Source of the DNA: UBA5069 sp963773745 | Lineage (GTDB): Bacteria; Chloroflexota; Anaerolineae; Caldilineales; Caldilineaceae | DNA length: 64,000 bases | Reading direction: 5' to 3' | NCBI GenBank assembly: GCA_963773745.1 | Contig: CAVZCL010000008.1 | Location: 19,840-83,839, forward strand | Part shown: positions 1 through 9,518 of the stretch, piece after piece | Numbering within the stretch: the first letter of the stretch is position 1 | Layout of the letters: each line of letters begins with the position of its first letter | Position numbers and translations under genes: made by a program | Notes under the pieces: model-generated | What the model was told of the DNA's origin: nothing | Database searches by the model: none | Seen by the model: only the letters and a program-made list of their open reading frames with translations

Positions 1-231
<231 letters not shown>

Positions 232-275
232 TTGTCACCCGTAAGGTAGAATCGATCTTCGGCCTGAGACATTTT

Positions 276-437
276 GACGCAAAGGCGCAAAGACGCAGAG
301 GAATCGCAAAGAGCGGCAAGGACAAGGCAAAGCACGAAAGACAAGAAACACGGGCAGAATGCGACAGAGCACGAGACTCCGTTGCCCTTGCCCTTGCTTT
401 TCTTTGCGTTTCCTTTGCGTCTTTGCGCCTTTGCGTC
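276..437. repeat. Imperfect long inverted repeat built from CGCAAAG-like words
   Basis: The left arm (about 276-330) and right arm (about 383-437) are imperfect reverse complements. They are made of near-tandem words such as GACGCAAAGGCGCAAAG. The sequence running from the right arm (about 424-454) closely resembles 12883-12914 in the much longer repeat at 12768-12917, including the flank CGTATCTAT. This makes the two members of one dispersed family. The element lies between the divergent starts of carB and the VUT gene. Confidence 0.7.
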
Positions 438-494
438 GTATCTATACAGTTGGCGGTCGCAGCTCCCGCCTTACCAAAACAAGGAGATTGTACT

Positions 495-1225
495 GTGCGT
501 TTGGAAAGCACCCCAAAAGGGGCGGGCGTGGCAAGCGACTTGGCCGCCCCGTCCACCCCGTCGGTCCACCCTGCCGTAACCGCTGCAGTGCCCATTGCTC
601 GCAGTGCCCATTGCCGCCGTCGTCGTGATTGCCGCCTACGTGGGCGCGCAGATGCTGGCCAATATCGCCAGCCTGAAGATCGGCATTATGTTCGCGCTGG
701 CTGTGGACATGGGCACCTTCATCTATCCCATCACCTTTACGCTGCGCGACGTGGCCCACAAGATTCTGGGCAAGCGCGCCGTGCGCTGGCTCGTCATCAT
801 GGCGGCAGTGGTCAACCTCTTTGCCGCGCTCTACATGTGGTGGGTAACGACCGTGCCGAGCGACCCGTCCTGGGGCCTTGGTGCGCAGTGGGCGCAGGTC
901 TTCAACCCGGCGCTGCTCTGGCGCATTGTGCTCGCATCCATCCTGGCTCAGGTGGTAAGCGAGCTGGTGGACACCGAAGTCTACCACTGGTTCGTCACAC
1001 GCGTCACACGCAAACAGCAGTGGGCGCGCGTGCTGGTGAGCAACAGCGTGAGCGTGCCCGTGGACAACCTCATCTTCGCCATTGGCGCCTTTCGCGTGGA
1101 TCCTGCCGTGGAACGTTGTCTGGCAGATCTTTCTCTTCAACCTGATCCTCAAATTCGGCGTGACGCTCATCAGCCTGCCGCTGATCTACGTCTACCGCGA
1201 CCCTGCCTCCTTCGCGGACCAATAA
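495..1225 (+). pseudogene. VUT-family (YhhQ/queuosine-precursor type) transporter, two frame breaks
   Basis: Translation across three frames gives one hydrophobic protein of the VUT family, whose members import queuosine precursors. The part from 595 carries the hallmark TFIYPITFTLRDVAHKILG and SELVDTEVYHWF segments, and the last part (from 1091) ends in PLIYVYRDPASFADQ. The GTG at 495 follows AAGGAG by eight bases. The first break is a 16-base tandem duplication (two copies of GCAGTGCCCATTGC, 584-613). The second is one extra base near 1090-1093 in TTTCGCG. Either the gene is dead or the sequence has errors; many other genes here show single-base breaks, but the 16-base duplication stands out. 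Confidence 0.72.
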
Positions 1226-1229
1226 CTGC

Positions 1230-1390
1230 GACCTGCGACACAGAGGTCACAGAGGGAACAGAGGAACACAGAGAACATGCAACAGCAGGATGCCGGGTGT
1301 CGGACAGTGCAACTGTGCCGCTTCCCGGCATCCTGCTGTTGCAGTTCTCTGTGTTCCTCTGTTCCCTCTGTGACCTCTGTGTCGCAGGTC
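1230..1390. repeat. Near-perfect 67/68-bp inverted repeat made of CACAGAGG-like words
   Basis: The arms 1230-1297 and 1324-1390 are reverse complements except for one indel, around a 26-base loop. The outer part is a quasi-periodic run of ACAGAGG words; the inner part (CAACAGCAGGATGCCGGG) is not periodic. It sits between convergent genes: the VUT gene stops at 1225 and the lyase stop codon (1389-1391) overlaps the arm. It may end transcription from both sides; there is no U-tract. Confidence 0.85.
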
Positions 1391-2261
1391 AGCTTTTTCC
1401 GGCGCGGGCGAGGATGCGCTGGGCAGAGCGGAGAACGGGCATGTCCACCATTTTGCCCGCAAAGGTGAAGGCGCCCTTGCCCTCGCGCTGGTGTTGGGCA
1501 AAGCTCTCCACAAGCTGCTGCGCCTGGGCCACCTCGGCCGGCGTGGGCGTGAAGGCTGCGTTCGCCACCGCCACCTGCGCCGGATGAATGACGGTGCGGC
1601 CCCCAAAGCCGAGGCCGCGTGCGGCGGCGCTGTCCGCCTCCAGCCCAGCGCTGTCCAGGTAATCCACAAAAACGCCGTCAATCGCATCGAGCCCATAGGC
1701 CCCCGCTGCAGCGACCAGCGCGCTGCGGGCATAGAAGGTCTCCCACCCCGCGCGCGTGCGCAGTGCACCTGTGCTCGCCACATAATCCTCTGCGCCGAAG
1801 ACGAGCGCATTCAGGCGCGGCGTGGCCGTACAGATTGCGCGCAGGTTCATAATCCCCAGCGCCGTCTCGATCATGGCCAGCAGGCGGATGGAGCGGCGCG
1901 GCCAGCCGTGGCGCGCCTCGGCCTGCTCAAGCAGATGATCGAGCAGTTGGAGCGTCTGCGCGTCTTCCACCTTGGGCAAGAGGTACGCGTCGGGGTGCGC
2001 CTCCACCGTGGCGTGGAGCTCCTCTTCAACCAGGCCACTCTGCATGGCATTGACGCGCACAATCCGCTCGCGCGCGCCGAAATCGAGCGTTGCCAGCGCG
2101 TGGGCAATCGTCGCGCGCGCTGCCTGCTTCTGATTCATCGCGACGCCATCTTCAAGATCGAGGATGATTGCGTCGGCCTCCAGCGCCACGGCTTTTTCGA
2201 TTTTGCGTGCAGAGTCGCCCGGCACATAGAGCAGTGAGCGTCGACGGAAGGATGGTGGCAT
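1389..2261 (-). CDS. HpcH/HpaI aldolase / CitE-like CoA-ester lyase
   Basis: A 290-residue TIM-barrel protein of the CitE group (citrate lyase beta, malyl-/citramalyl-CoA lyase-like), which cleaves or forms C-C bonds in CoA thioesters with Mg2+. Seen are the N-terminal RRSLLYVPGDSARKIEKA, the DLEDGV motif, the Arg of IVRVN, the Glu of LPKVE, MIET, and GAEDYVASTGALRTR. Length is normal for stand-alone CitE-like enzymes. No citrate-lyase partner genes are adjacent, so a role in (S)-citramalyl-CoA or malyl-CoA cleavage is as likely as citrate cleavage. The substrate is not determined. Confidence 0.88.
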   Translation of the reverse strand: MPPSFRRRSLLYVPGDSARKIEKAVALEADAIILDLEDGVAMNQKQAARATIAHALATLDFGARERIVRVNAMQSGLVEEELHATVEAHPDAYLLPKVEDAQTLQLLDHLLEQAEARHGWPRRSIRLLAMIETALGIMNLRAICTATPRLNALVFGAEDYVASTGALRTRAGWETFYARSALVAAAGAYGLDAIDGVFVDYLDSAGLEADSAAARGLGFGGRTVIHPAQVAVANAAFTPTPAEVAQAQQLVESFAQHQREGKGAFTFAGKMVDMPVLRSAQRILARAGKS

Positions 2262-2303
2262 TGGTGGTTTCAGGTTGGCAGGTTGGAGGGTCTGGTTGAG
2301 ATC

Positions 2304-4049
2304 CTATACCGGTGTGAGCCAGAGCGTCTGGTACGGGTCGAGGTGGAGCGGCGTCGCCACGGTGAAGTCGTCGTAGCTGCGCCCGCGGATCAGATCACGC
2401 CACGCGCCTGCCGCCAACCCCGTGTCGGCCAGCAGCGGCAGCGTTACCGGCGCGTCGGTCACATTAACGAGGCAGAGCACAGGCGCGCCCACCACCGGCG
2501 TACGCAGCAGCGCAAAGACATCGGGCGGGGCCGGCAGCACCCGCTGCGGCGCCTCGGGGTGGAAGGCGGGCTGCGCGCGCCGTACGCTCAGCAGGCGGCG
2601 ATAACCGTCGAGCACAAGGCGCATGCGCTGGTTGGGGTCGGCCAGCTTCTGCTCGATATCGCCCAGGTCGAACTTCTCGCGGTTGATGGAGCGAGCGCGA
2701 CCGGTGGCCTCCACACAGGGCAGGCAGTTGCTCGCGCCAATCAGGCTGTGCAGGTAGATGCCCGGCAGCCCTGCCAGCGCGAGCATGATCGCCTGCGACG
2801 CGAGAAAGCGGGGCACGTCCACATCGACATTGTGGTGCGCCGGATCGTTGAGCGCATCGTAGAGGGTAATGTTCAGCTCATAGGGCGACTGTGTGCCGTC
2901 GGGGTTGTTGCGGTAGGAGATGCGCCCGCCATGCGCCAGCGTTCGCTCGCCCAGCGCGGCAATCTCGGCGGCGGTAAGCAGCCCGACGGCAGGCATGACG
3001 CCAATGCCATCGTGCGAGGCAATGAAGTTGAAGAAGGGGCCCGGTGCTTCAAGATCGCCCACCCAGCGGCTTAGCACCGCCGCGCTGCCCGTGCCAAAGG
3101 TGTGCAGAATCAGCGGGGCGAGCGGAAACTGGTAGACAAGCTGCGCCTCGTCGGTGCGGCCTTGCACGGGCGCGTCGGCATCAGGCAGCGGCGCGCCAAA
3201 GTAAGAGATGTTGGCAGCATGCGGCACATTCGTCTCGGTGATGAGCAGCACCCCCGGCGCGGCCTCGTCCAGAACGGCGCGCATGAGCTTGATGACGGCG
3301 TGCGTCTGCGGCAGGTGGATGCACGACGTTCCCGATTCCTTCCAAAGATAGGCGATGGCATCCAGGCGGATGAGGCGCGCACCCTGCGCCACATAGAAGA
3401 GGAGCAGGTCCACAATCTCGATCAGCAGCGCGGGGTTGGCATAGTTGAGGTCAATCTGGTCGGCGCTGAAGGTAGTCCACGCAAGGCGCGTGCCGGCCGG
3501 CGTCTCCACGGGCGTCAGCAGCGGCAGCGTGCGCGGGCGCGCCACCGCCTGCAGGTCCCAGTCGGGCTCTGCAGTGACGAAGTAATCGCGATAGGGGGCC
3601 TCATCGCGCAAATAGGCCTGAAACCACTCACTTTGCGACGACGCATGGTTGATGACGGCGTCGAACATCAGCAAATAGTCGTCGGCCATGCGCCCGATTT
3701 CGCGCCAGTCGCCCAGCGCCGGATCGACGGCGCGGTAGTCCACAACCGAAAAGCCGTCGTCCGAAGACCACGGGAAAAAGGGCAGAATGTGAACGCCCGT
3801 TATCAGTTCACCCAGTTGCGTGTGGATGAAGTGCTCTAGCGTGTGCAGCGGCGCTTCGTCGGGATTGCGGATTGTGTCGCCATACGTGATGAGCAGCGCA
3901 TCACGCTCGGTGAGTTCAACCGGCGGCGCGGCGTTGGGGTGTGCGCTGCGGAAAGCGGCCACGCGTGCGCGCAGTTGCTCGGCCACGGCGTCAGCCTGGT
4001 CGGGGTAGAGAAGTCGTAACTGCAGCATCATGCGCTCGCGTGCGTTCAA
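2304..4049 (-). CDS. GH13 subfamily 18 phosphorylase (sucrose-phosphorylase-like)
   Basis: A 581-residue alpha-amylase-superfamily protein. ITGVHILPFFPWSSDDGFSV near residues 83-102 is typical of subfamily 18, which holds sucrose, sucrose-6'-phosphate, glucosylglycerol and glucosylglycerate phosphorylases. The predicted nucleophile is Asp230 in LIRLDAIAYLWKE, the acid/base Glu272 in ITETNVPH, and the transition-state Asp347 in ASHDGIG. These enzymes cleave an alpha-glucoside with phosphate to glucose 1-phosphate. The acceptor is not readable from the sequence; at this length a glucosylglycerate-type enzyme is a fair alternative to sucrose. No signal peptide, so cytosolic. Confidence 0.88.
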   Translation of the reverse strand: MNARERMMLQLRLLYPDQADAVAEQLRARVAAFRSAHPNAAPPVELTERDALLITYGDTIRNPDEAPLHTLEHFIHTQLGELITGVHILPFFPWSSDDGFSVVDYRAVDPALGDWREIGRMADDYLLMFDAVINHASSQSEWFQAYLRDEAPYRDYFVTAEPDWDLQAVARPRTLPLLTPVETPAGTRLAWTTFSADQIDLNYANPALLIEIVDLLLFYVAQGARLIRLDAIAYLWKESGTSCIHLPQTHAVIKLMRAVLDEAAPGVLLITETNVPHAANISYFGAPLPDADAPVQGRTDEAQLVYQFPLAPLILHTFGTGSAAVLSRWVGDLEAPGPFFNFIASHDGIGVMPAVGLLTAAEIAALGERTLAHGGRISYRNNPDGTQSPYELNITLYDALNDPAHHNVDVDVPRFLASQAIMLALAGLPGIYLHSLIGASNCLPCVEATGRARSINREKFDLGDIEQKLADPNQRMRLVLDGYRRLLSVRRAQPAFHPEAPQRVLPAPPDVFALLRTPVVGAPVLCLVNVTDAPVTLPLLADTGLAAGAWRDLIRGRSYDDFTVATPLHLDPYQTLWLTPV

Positions 4050-4098
4050 GGGGTCACCTCCTCTGGTGAAATGGCGGGGAGCGGGTGTGGGTGCCGCT

Positions 4099-4227
4099 GT
4101 TCGTAGCGGCCGCTTCAGCGGTACGTATCCGAAGTCCGCGGCTTAGTTCGTAGCGGCTGCTTCAGCTGCCGTTCTTACCAATCGCGTCGCGTCGCCGACA
4201 ACGGCAGCTGAAGCAGCCGCTACGAAC
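4099..4227. repeat. REP-like inverted repeat, perfect 28-bp arms plus a partial third copy
   Basis: The arms 4146-4173 and 4200-4227 are perfect reverse complements starting GTTCGTAGCGGCTGCTTCAG, around a 26-base spacer. A diverged direct copy begins at 4099 (GTTCGTAGCGGCCGCTTCAG). The glycosyltransferase stop codon (4220-4222) lies inside the right arm. It fills the gap between two co-directional minus-strand genes and could be a terminator or a mobile palindromic repeat. A short CATTCGTAGCGG match at about 59831 hints at further copies. Confidence 0.8.
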
Positions 4228-5398
4228 CAATCGCGTTACGATCCGCAGACCGCAAGCCCGATGCCAGCGCCTGTTTATAGACGCCGATGCGCTGCTTGCG
4301 CAGCGGCCGCTTGCTCCCCAACAACCACTTGGTGCGCTCCACCGCAATCTGCAACCGATACTCCATCAACAGGTAGCGGCGCAGCGCCTCACTCCAGTTG
4401 TTGCCAAACCACTTGCGCCAGTAGCGCACTTTGCTCGTGTTGAAGTGGATATGGCGCGACGCCACCGCCTGGTCGCTGCTGCCCCCTTCGAGGTGAATCA
4501 CGCGTGCATGTGGGACGTAGACAATGCGCCAGCCCAGCGCCTTGAGGCGGCGACAGAGATCCACTTCCTCGCTGTACATGAAGAAGCCCTCGTCAAAAGG
4601 GCCCTCGTAAGGGGAGTCGGTCATGGCCTGGACAAGGGCGCTGCGCCGCGCGAGCATGGCTGCACCCACCACCCAATCCACATCATGGGTAAAAGAGACC
4701 TGCCAATCGGCCATGTGCAGGCGGCGCGCCAGCGGGTTGCGGGGCCACGCGCGCGCGAGCCAGGTGCTTTCCAAAAAACCAGTTAATGGCGTAGGAAAAC
4801 GGCGTGCGCTGCTTTGCAACGAATTATCAGGATAGCGCAGTTCCGGCCCGGCCAGGCCAACGTCTGTGTTATTTCGCACTGCGTCCAAGAGCAACCGCAG
4901 GCTGTCGCCGTATAAATTGCCTGTGACAAGCTCCGTATCGGGATTGAGAAAGTAGACAAATTTGCCTTGCGAGGCTGCAAAGGCCTGGTTATTGCCGCGT
5001 GTGAAGCCCTCGTTTTCGGCGTTGGCCACGACGCGCACCCAGGGAAAACTCGCCGCCAGCATCTCGACAGTGCCGTCGCTGCTGGCGTTGTCGACGACGA
5101 TCACCTCGACCGTCGTCTCCGGTGCATGCAGCACAAGTGGGGCAAGTGGGGATTGGGGCTCCTGCGCGCCTCTGGCACGGGGCGGCGCGGGTGGGTGCGT
5201 CATGCGCAGCGATCGCACTGGTGGCGCGCCCAGGCCGCGTAGAGCCGGCACGCCATCCAGCGGATGGGTGGCGCGGGCAATCGAAAGCAGACACGCGCGC
5301 AAAGGTTCGCGCACATTCCACGCAACAATCAGTATGGAAAGGTCGCAGGGCGCTGCGGGGGGTTGCATTGCTGGAGAATGGGGCGCCGGTGTCTGCAT
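4220..5398 (-). CDS. Family 2 glycosyltransferase (rhamnosyltransferase-like)
   Basis: A 392-residue GT-A glycosyltransferase. LSILIVAWNV starts the fold, VEVIVVDNASSDGTVEML binds the nucleotide sugar, NPDTEL is the DxD-like metal site, and FFMYSEEVDLCRRLKALGW is the conserved segment of WbbL-like rhamnosyltransferases. About 45 residues rich in Pro and Ala (roughly 48-95) are inserted between the first strand and the VDNASSDGT motif. That is unusual and looks like a low-complexity loop. It probably builds a cell-surface polysaccharide; no other polysaccharide gene is adjacent. The first ATG was used; the second at residue 11 is equally possible. Confidence 0.85.
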   Translation of the reverse strand: MQTPAPHSPAMQPPAAPCDLSILIVAWNVREPLRACLLSIARATHPLDGVPALRGLGAPPVRSLRMTHPPAPPRARGAQEPQSPLAPLVLHAPETTVEVIVVDNASSDGTVEMLAASFPWVRVVANAENEGFTRGNNQAFAASQGKFVYFLNPDTELVTGNLYGDSLRLLLDAVRNNTDVGLAGPELRYPDNSLQSSARRFPTPLTGFLESTWLARAWPRNPLARRLHMADWQVSFTHDVDWVVGAAMLARRSALVQAMTDSPYEGPFDEGFFMYSEEVDLCRRLKALGWRIVYVPHARVIHLEGGSSDQAVASRHIHFNTSKVRYWRKWFGNNWSEALRRYLLMEYRLQIAVERTKWLLGSKRPLRKQRIGVYKQALASGLRSADRNAIGS

Positions 5399-5446
5399 GG
5401 CTGCAGCGAAATGGCTCTGGCTATGCGGCGCGGACGGCGCGCCACA

Positions 5447-6875
5447 TCACGCCGCCTTGCGCAGGGGCGGGTTGGGGTCAATCAATTGGCCCGCCGCATT
5501 GTACAACCGCGGCGACCGCTTGAATGTAAAGACATCGGACGAGACAACGCAGCGCGCAATGTCGGTGTGGCCCGGAATCTCGTACATGACATCGAGCAGC
5601 GCCGTCTCCACAATGCTGCGCAGGCCGCGGGCGCCTGTGCGCCGCAGAAAGGCCTCGCGCTGCGACAATCTCCAGCGCCTCAGGCTCAAACTCGAGAGCC
5701 ACGCCGTCCATGGCAAACATGTGCGTAAATTGGCGCACCACCGAATTCTTCGGCTCGGTGAGAATGCGCACGAGGGTGTGGCGGTCGAGCGCCTCAAGGT
5801 TGACGAGCACGGGCATGCGCCCGACAAACTCGGGAATGAGGCCGAAGCTGAGCAGGTCATCCGGCTCCACAAGCGCAAGCAGGCGCGCCTCGTCCTGGCT
5901 CTCCTTCTCGCGCTTGCGCAGCTTGATCTCGCGCTGGCGTTCGACAGGCTCCTCGGGCAGCGGTGTCGCGTCGACGGCCACGGGAGAGAGCCACGCCGGC
6001 GCAATCTCGTCATCGCGCCCGGCAAAGCCCAGCGCACCGCGCCGCTGCACCCGCTTTTGCACCACCTCGTCCAGGTGGGCAAATGCGCCGCCGCAGACAA
6101 AGAGGATGTTGCGCGTGTTGAGCTGAATGAATTCCTGCTGCGGATGCTTGCGCCCAGGCCCCGGCGGCACATTGGAGACGGTGCCTTCGATAATCTTGAG
6201 CAGCGCCTGCTGCACGCCTTCGCCGCTTACATCGCGCGTAATGCTGGGGTTATCACCGCTCTTGCGGGCAATCTTGTCGATCTCGTCGATGTAGACAATG
6301 CCGTAGGCGGCGCGCTCGGGGTCCCAGCCGGCATTCTGCAGCAGGCCCACGAGAATGGCTTCCACGTCTTCGCCCACATAGCCGGCCTCGGTCAGCGTCG
6401 TGGCGTCGGCAATTGTAAAGGGAACGTCGATCAGGCGCGCCAGCGTCTGCGCCAGCAGCGTCTTGCCGCTGCCGGTTGGGCCAATCAGCAGAACGTTGCT
6501 CTTGGTCAGCTCCACGGCATCGCCATCCGCCGCGCTAACAGCTGTCGCCGCGCCGGCAGCCGTGCGCCCGAAGACGCGCTTGTAGTGGTTATAAACGGCC
6601 ACCGAGAGCACCTTCTTGGCACGCGACTGGCCAATCACATACTGGTCCAGGTGCGCGACAATTTCCTTGGGGCTGGGGATGGCGCGCGGCGCAGCAGGCG
6701 ACGAAGCGCTGCTGCCCGGCGCGAGCCCCTCTTCAGCGAGGATTTCGCTGCCAAGGCGCAGGCACTCATTGCAGATATAGGCATCGTCCAACCCGGCAAT
6801 CAGGCGCGCGACATCACTCTGCGCTTTGCCGCAGAATGAACAAATGGCGCTTGCGTCCGTGGGTGTTGTGCTCAT
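5447..6875 (-). CDS. clpX: ATP-dependent Clp protease ATP-binding subunit ClpX (one frame break)
   Basis: AAA+ unfoldase that feeds substrates to ClpP. Seen are the N-terminal zinc finger (CSFC...CNEC), Walker A GPTGSGKT, Walker B IVYIDEIDK, the RKH loop in GRKHPQQEF, EFVGRMPV, and in the last part the sensor-2 segment TGARGLRSIVETALLDVMYE. The frame changes by one extra base near 5659-5662, between EPEALEIVA and REAFLRRTG. Reading across it gives about 475 residues, longer than usual. Part of the excess is a charged insertion before EARLLALVEP. It lies just downstream of clpP on the same strand. The break sits in an essential-type gene and is probably a sequence error. Confidence 0.93.
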
Positions 6876-6902
6876 CGATCAACCAGTTCCCAACGTAAAA
6901 GT

Positions 6903-6973
6903 ATTGAAAACTGATTACTGACGATTGGCAGTTGCGCTTGCGCCTGCTCAATCATCAATAATCAGTTTTCAAT
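6903..6973. repeat. 15-bp perfect inverted repeat between clpP and clpX
   Basis: ATTGAAAACTGATTA at 6903-6917 is matched by its exact reverse complement at 6959-6973. The A/T-rich stretch contrasts with its GC-rich surroundings. It lies in the 107-base gap between clpP and clpX and could adjust the relative expression of the two genes. It resembles the A/T-rich patch at 13118-13205. Confidence 0.6.
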
Positions 6974-6982
6974 TGTTTCTTC

Positions 6983-7729
6983 CTACTTGTCCTTTTCGCC
7001 GCTGTCGCCATTCTTTTCGGCGATTTCCTTTTTGCCATTATCCATGTTGCCCGTGACTTCGATCTCGCCGATGTTGGAGAGCAGCACGATGTTGCCGGTG
7101 TCGCCCAGCACTTCATCCACGAGGCCGTACTTCTGTGCATCGAGGGCGTTCATGTAGCGGTCACGCGTGAATTCCTTCTCAATCTCCTTCCACGTGTGGC
7201 CGGTGTGCTGGCCCACAAGGTAGAAGAGCTGCGCCTGCAAGCGCTCCTGCTCGCGGAAGGCAATGCGCACGTCTTCGGTGTAGCCCTGCGCGCCGCTGGA
7301 GGCGGGGTGCATGTGGATGGTGGCGTGCGGCAGTGCATAGCGCCGCCCCTTTGCCCCCGATGCCAGCAGCACGGTGCCCATGCTCGCCGTTACACCCACG
7401 GCGTAGGTGCTCACAGGCGCCGAAATCATCTGCATGGTGTCGTAGATGCCCAAACCGGCGTAAATGCTGCCGCCCGGGCTGTTGATGTACATGTTGATAT
7501 TCTGGTTCGGGTCTTCGCTGTTCAGGTAGAGCAGCTGCGCCACAATCAGGTTTGCCACCTGATCGGTAATCGGCGTGCCCAGGAAGATGATGCGCTCCTT
7601 GAGCAGGAGGCTGTAGATATCATAGGCCCGCTCGCCATAGCGCGAGGAGCTGTCGATGACCATCGGGATCACATTGGACGGTTGGCTACGCCCCATTTCA
7701 CCCATGAACTGTTCCATGTTTCTCTCCAT
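6983..7729 (-). CDS. clpP: ATP-dependent Clp protease proteolytic subunit
   Basis: A 248-residue serine peptidase that forms the ClpP barrel. The catalytic triad is readable: Ser116 in GVTASMGTVLLASG, His139 in ATIHMHPASSG and Asp190 in TRDRYMNA. The oxyanion-side INSPGGSIYAGLGIYD motif is intact. The protein carries about 35 extra charged residues at the C-terminus after GLVDEVLGD, ending in Asp/Glu/Lys, which most ClpPs lack. The gene stands between tig and clpX in the common tig-clpP-clpX order, all on the minus strand. Confidence 0.95.
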   Translation of the reverse strand: MERNMEQFMGEMGRSQPSNVIPMVIDSSSRYGERAYDIYSLLLKERIIFLGTPITDQVANLIVAQLLYLNSEDPNQNINMYINSPGGSIYAGLGIYDTMQMISAPVSTYAVGVTASMGTVLLASGAKGRRYALPHATIHMHPASSGAQGYTEDVRIAFREQERLQAQLFYLVGQHTGHTWKEIEKEFTRDRYMNALDAQKYGLVDEVLGDTGNIVLLSNIGEIEVTGNMDNGKKEIAEKNGDSGEKDK

Positions 7730-7948
7730 TCCACAGTGGCCAGCATGCCGGCCCGGCTGCTTTGCTTTTGCTTCGATTCACCTGACGGTGACTATCGTCA
7801 CACGCAATCAGGGTACTGTGCGCAGCCTGTTGACACTGTAAGCCGGGTGCAAGTCTGCGTTTGCGTTGCGTTAGAGAAGGCCTACGCGGTCGGTTCTTCG
7901 CCTGCGGCTTCGCCCGTGGGCGCTTCAGCAGGCGTTTCGGCTGGCGCA

Positions 7949-9377
7949 TCAGTCAGCAGCCTCGCTCGCCGTCTCATTCGCAGCCGTAACATCGGCATCA
8001 GCGCTGTCTTCGTGAGCAGCTTCGGCGATTGGGGTCAACTCGGGCAATTCGTCGCCACGTGCGATGGCCTGCACGCGGTCAAAGGCCTTTTCGCGCAGGA
8101 TGTCGTTGAAGACGAGGCTGCGGCCTGTGCCCGAGGTAAGCAGCGCGCGCATGGATTCATTCTGCGCCATCGCCTCTTCGTCTGCATCCTCAGGGGTGGC
8201 GGTCATTTCGGCAACGCGCGCCTCAATTTCCTCGTCACTCACCGTTAGCTGCTCGGCGCGGATAATCTCGGAGAGCACCAGGTTGCGCTCGGCCGAAAGC
8301 ACCGCCTGGTCGCGCAGCCCCTCGCGGAACGCATCCATGTTCTGGCCGGTCTGCTCAAAGAAGCCTGCCAGGCTTTCGATCCCCATCTGGCGCACCTGCA
8401 TCTCGTAGTCGCGGCAGCATGCTGTCCAACTGGTCCTCGATGACGGCGGGCGGGTAGCTCATCTCCGCCAGTTCCACCAGCGCATCCATCGCCTTGGTCA
8501 CGAACTCGTTCTCTGCACCGGCCTTGCTCTGCTCCAGCTGGCGCGCGCTCACTTTGGCGCGCAGCGCGTCGAGCGTGGGGGTCTCTTCGTCCACAAGGGC
8601 CGCAAAGGCATCATCGAGCGCCGGCTTGTCGTAGCGCTGAATCGCCTTGAGGTTGAGAGCGAAGGTGGCTTCCTTGCCGGCGTGAATGCTCTGGCTTTCG
8701 GCAGGCCAGGAGAGGAGAACTTCCTTGCTCTCGCCCTTCTGCATGCCCACCAGCGCCTGGTCAAAGCCGGGAGGGTCCATGGGGTTCTCTTCGTCCGGGG
8801 TCACGTCCCAGTCGGTCTCGTCAAGCACAACCACCGGCTCGTCACCTTCGGCGGTGGGGGCAATGACGCTCTTCACGTCAATCGTAAGCATGTCGCCAAA
8901 GGCCGAGGGGCCGTCCACTTCCTGCCAGGACGCGTGCTCCGAGCGGAGGCTCTCGATCTCTGCATCGACAGCAGCCTCATCCACCGCAACTTCGGGCGCC
9001 TCCACGCGCAGCGCGCGGTAATTGCCCAGGTCCACGGTCGGCTCCAGCGGCACCACCAGCGTGTAGGTGAGCGGGTCCATGCTCATATCCTCGAGCGAGG
9101 CGACAGCGTAAGGCTCCAGCTTTTCCTGCTCGAGCGCCTCGCGATAGACTTCCTCGCCCAGCTTGTCCACGAACTCACCATAGAGATTGGCCAGCCCAAA
9201 TTGCTGGACAACAATGTGGTACGGGGCCTTGCCCTTGCGGAAGCCAGGCAGTCGATACTGGCTGCTGACGCTCGCTGCGGCCTTGCGCAGTTCCTTGTCA
9301 ACACGCTCCTGCGGCACTTCAATCTTCACGACCAGTTGGCGGTTTTCGCGCGGCTCGGTGGTTACGTTCAACGTCAT
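7949..9377 (-). CDS. tig: Trigger factor, ribosome-associated chaperone/prolyl isomerase (one frame break)
   Basis: The N-terminal ribosome-binding domain has the GFRKGKAPYHIV signature (family GFRxGKxP). The FKBP-like domain covers GDMLTIDVKS to MQKGESKEVLLSWP. The helical C-terminal domain continues after the break (MQVRQMGIESLAGFFEQTGQ) and ends in an acidic tail. The frame shifts by one extra base near 8411-8415 (DSML then RDYEMQVRQ). Joined length is about 475 residues, normal for the family. It is the first gene of the tig-clpP-clpX group, with a promoter about 105 bases upstream. Confidence 0.93.
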
Positions 9378-9488
9378 GGTTGCCTCGATTTGCCTGTATG
9401 CAGCGGACGGCCAAAAGTCGCAAGCCCGCGTGGTTCGTTGCTGCTGGATCGCCCATGCGTCCAGTCAGCCATTGACTTCAAGTTATTC

Positions 9489-9518
9489 AGTATAACACGC
9501 TCGGTTGCGGTCTCTCAA
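9489..9518 (-). promoter_or_regulatory. Candidate sigma70-type promoter for tig
   Basis: On the minus strand, TTGAGA (9513-9518) and TATACT (9489-9494) are 18 bases apart. The start site would be near 9482, giving a leader of about 105 bases. Confidence 0.6.

Noticed and set aside
4962..6839. 625-codon plus-strand open frame opposite clpX and the glycosyltransferase
   Set aside because: It is antisense to two clearly conserved genes, has no recognisable protein features, and such frames are common in GC-rich DNA.
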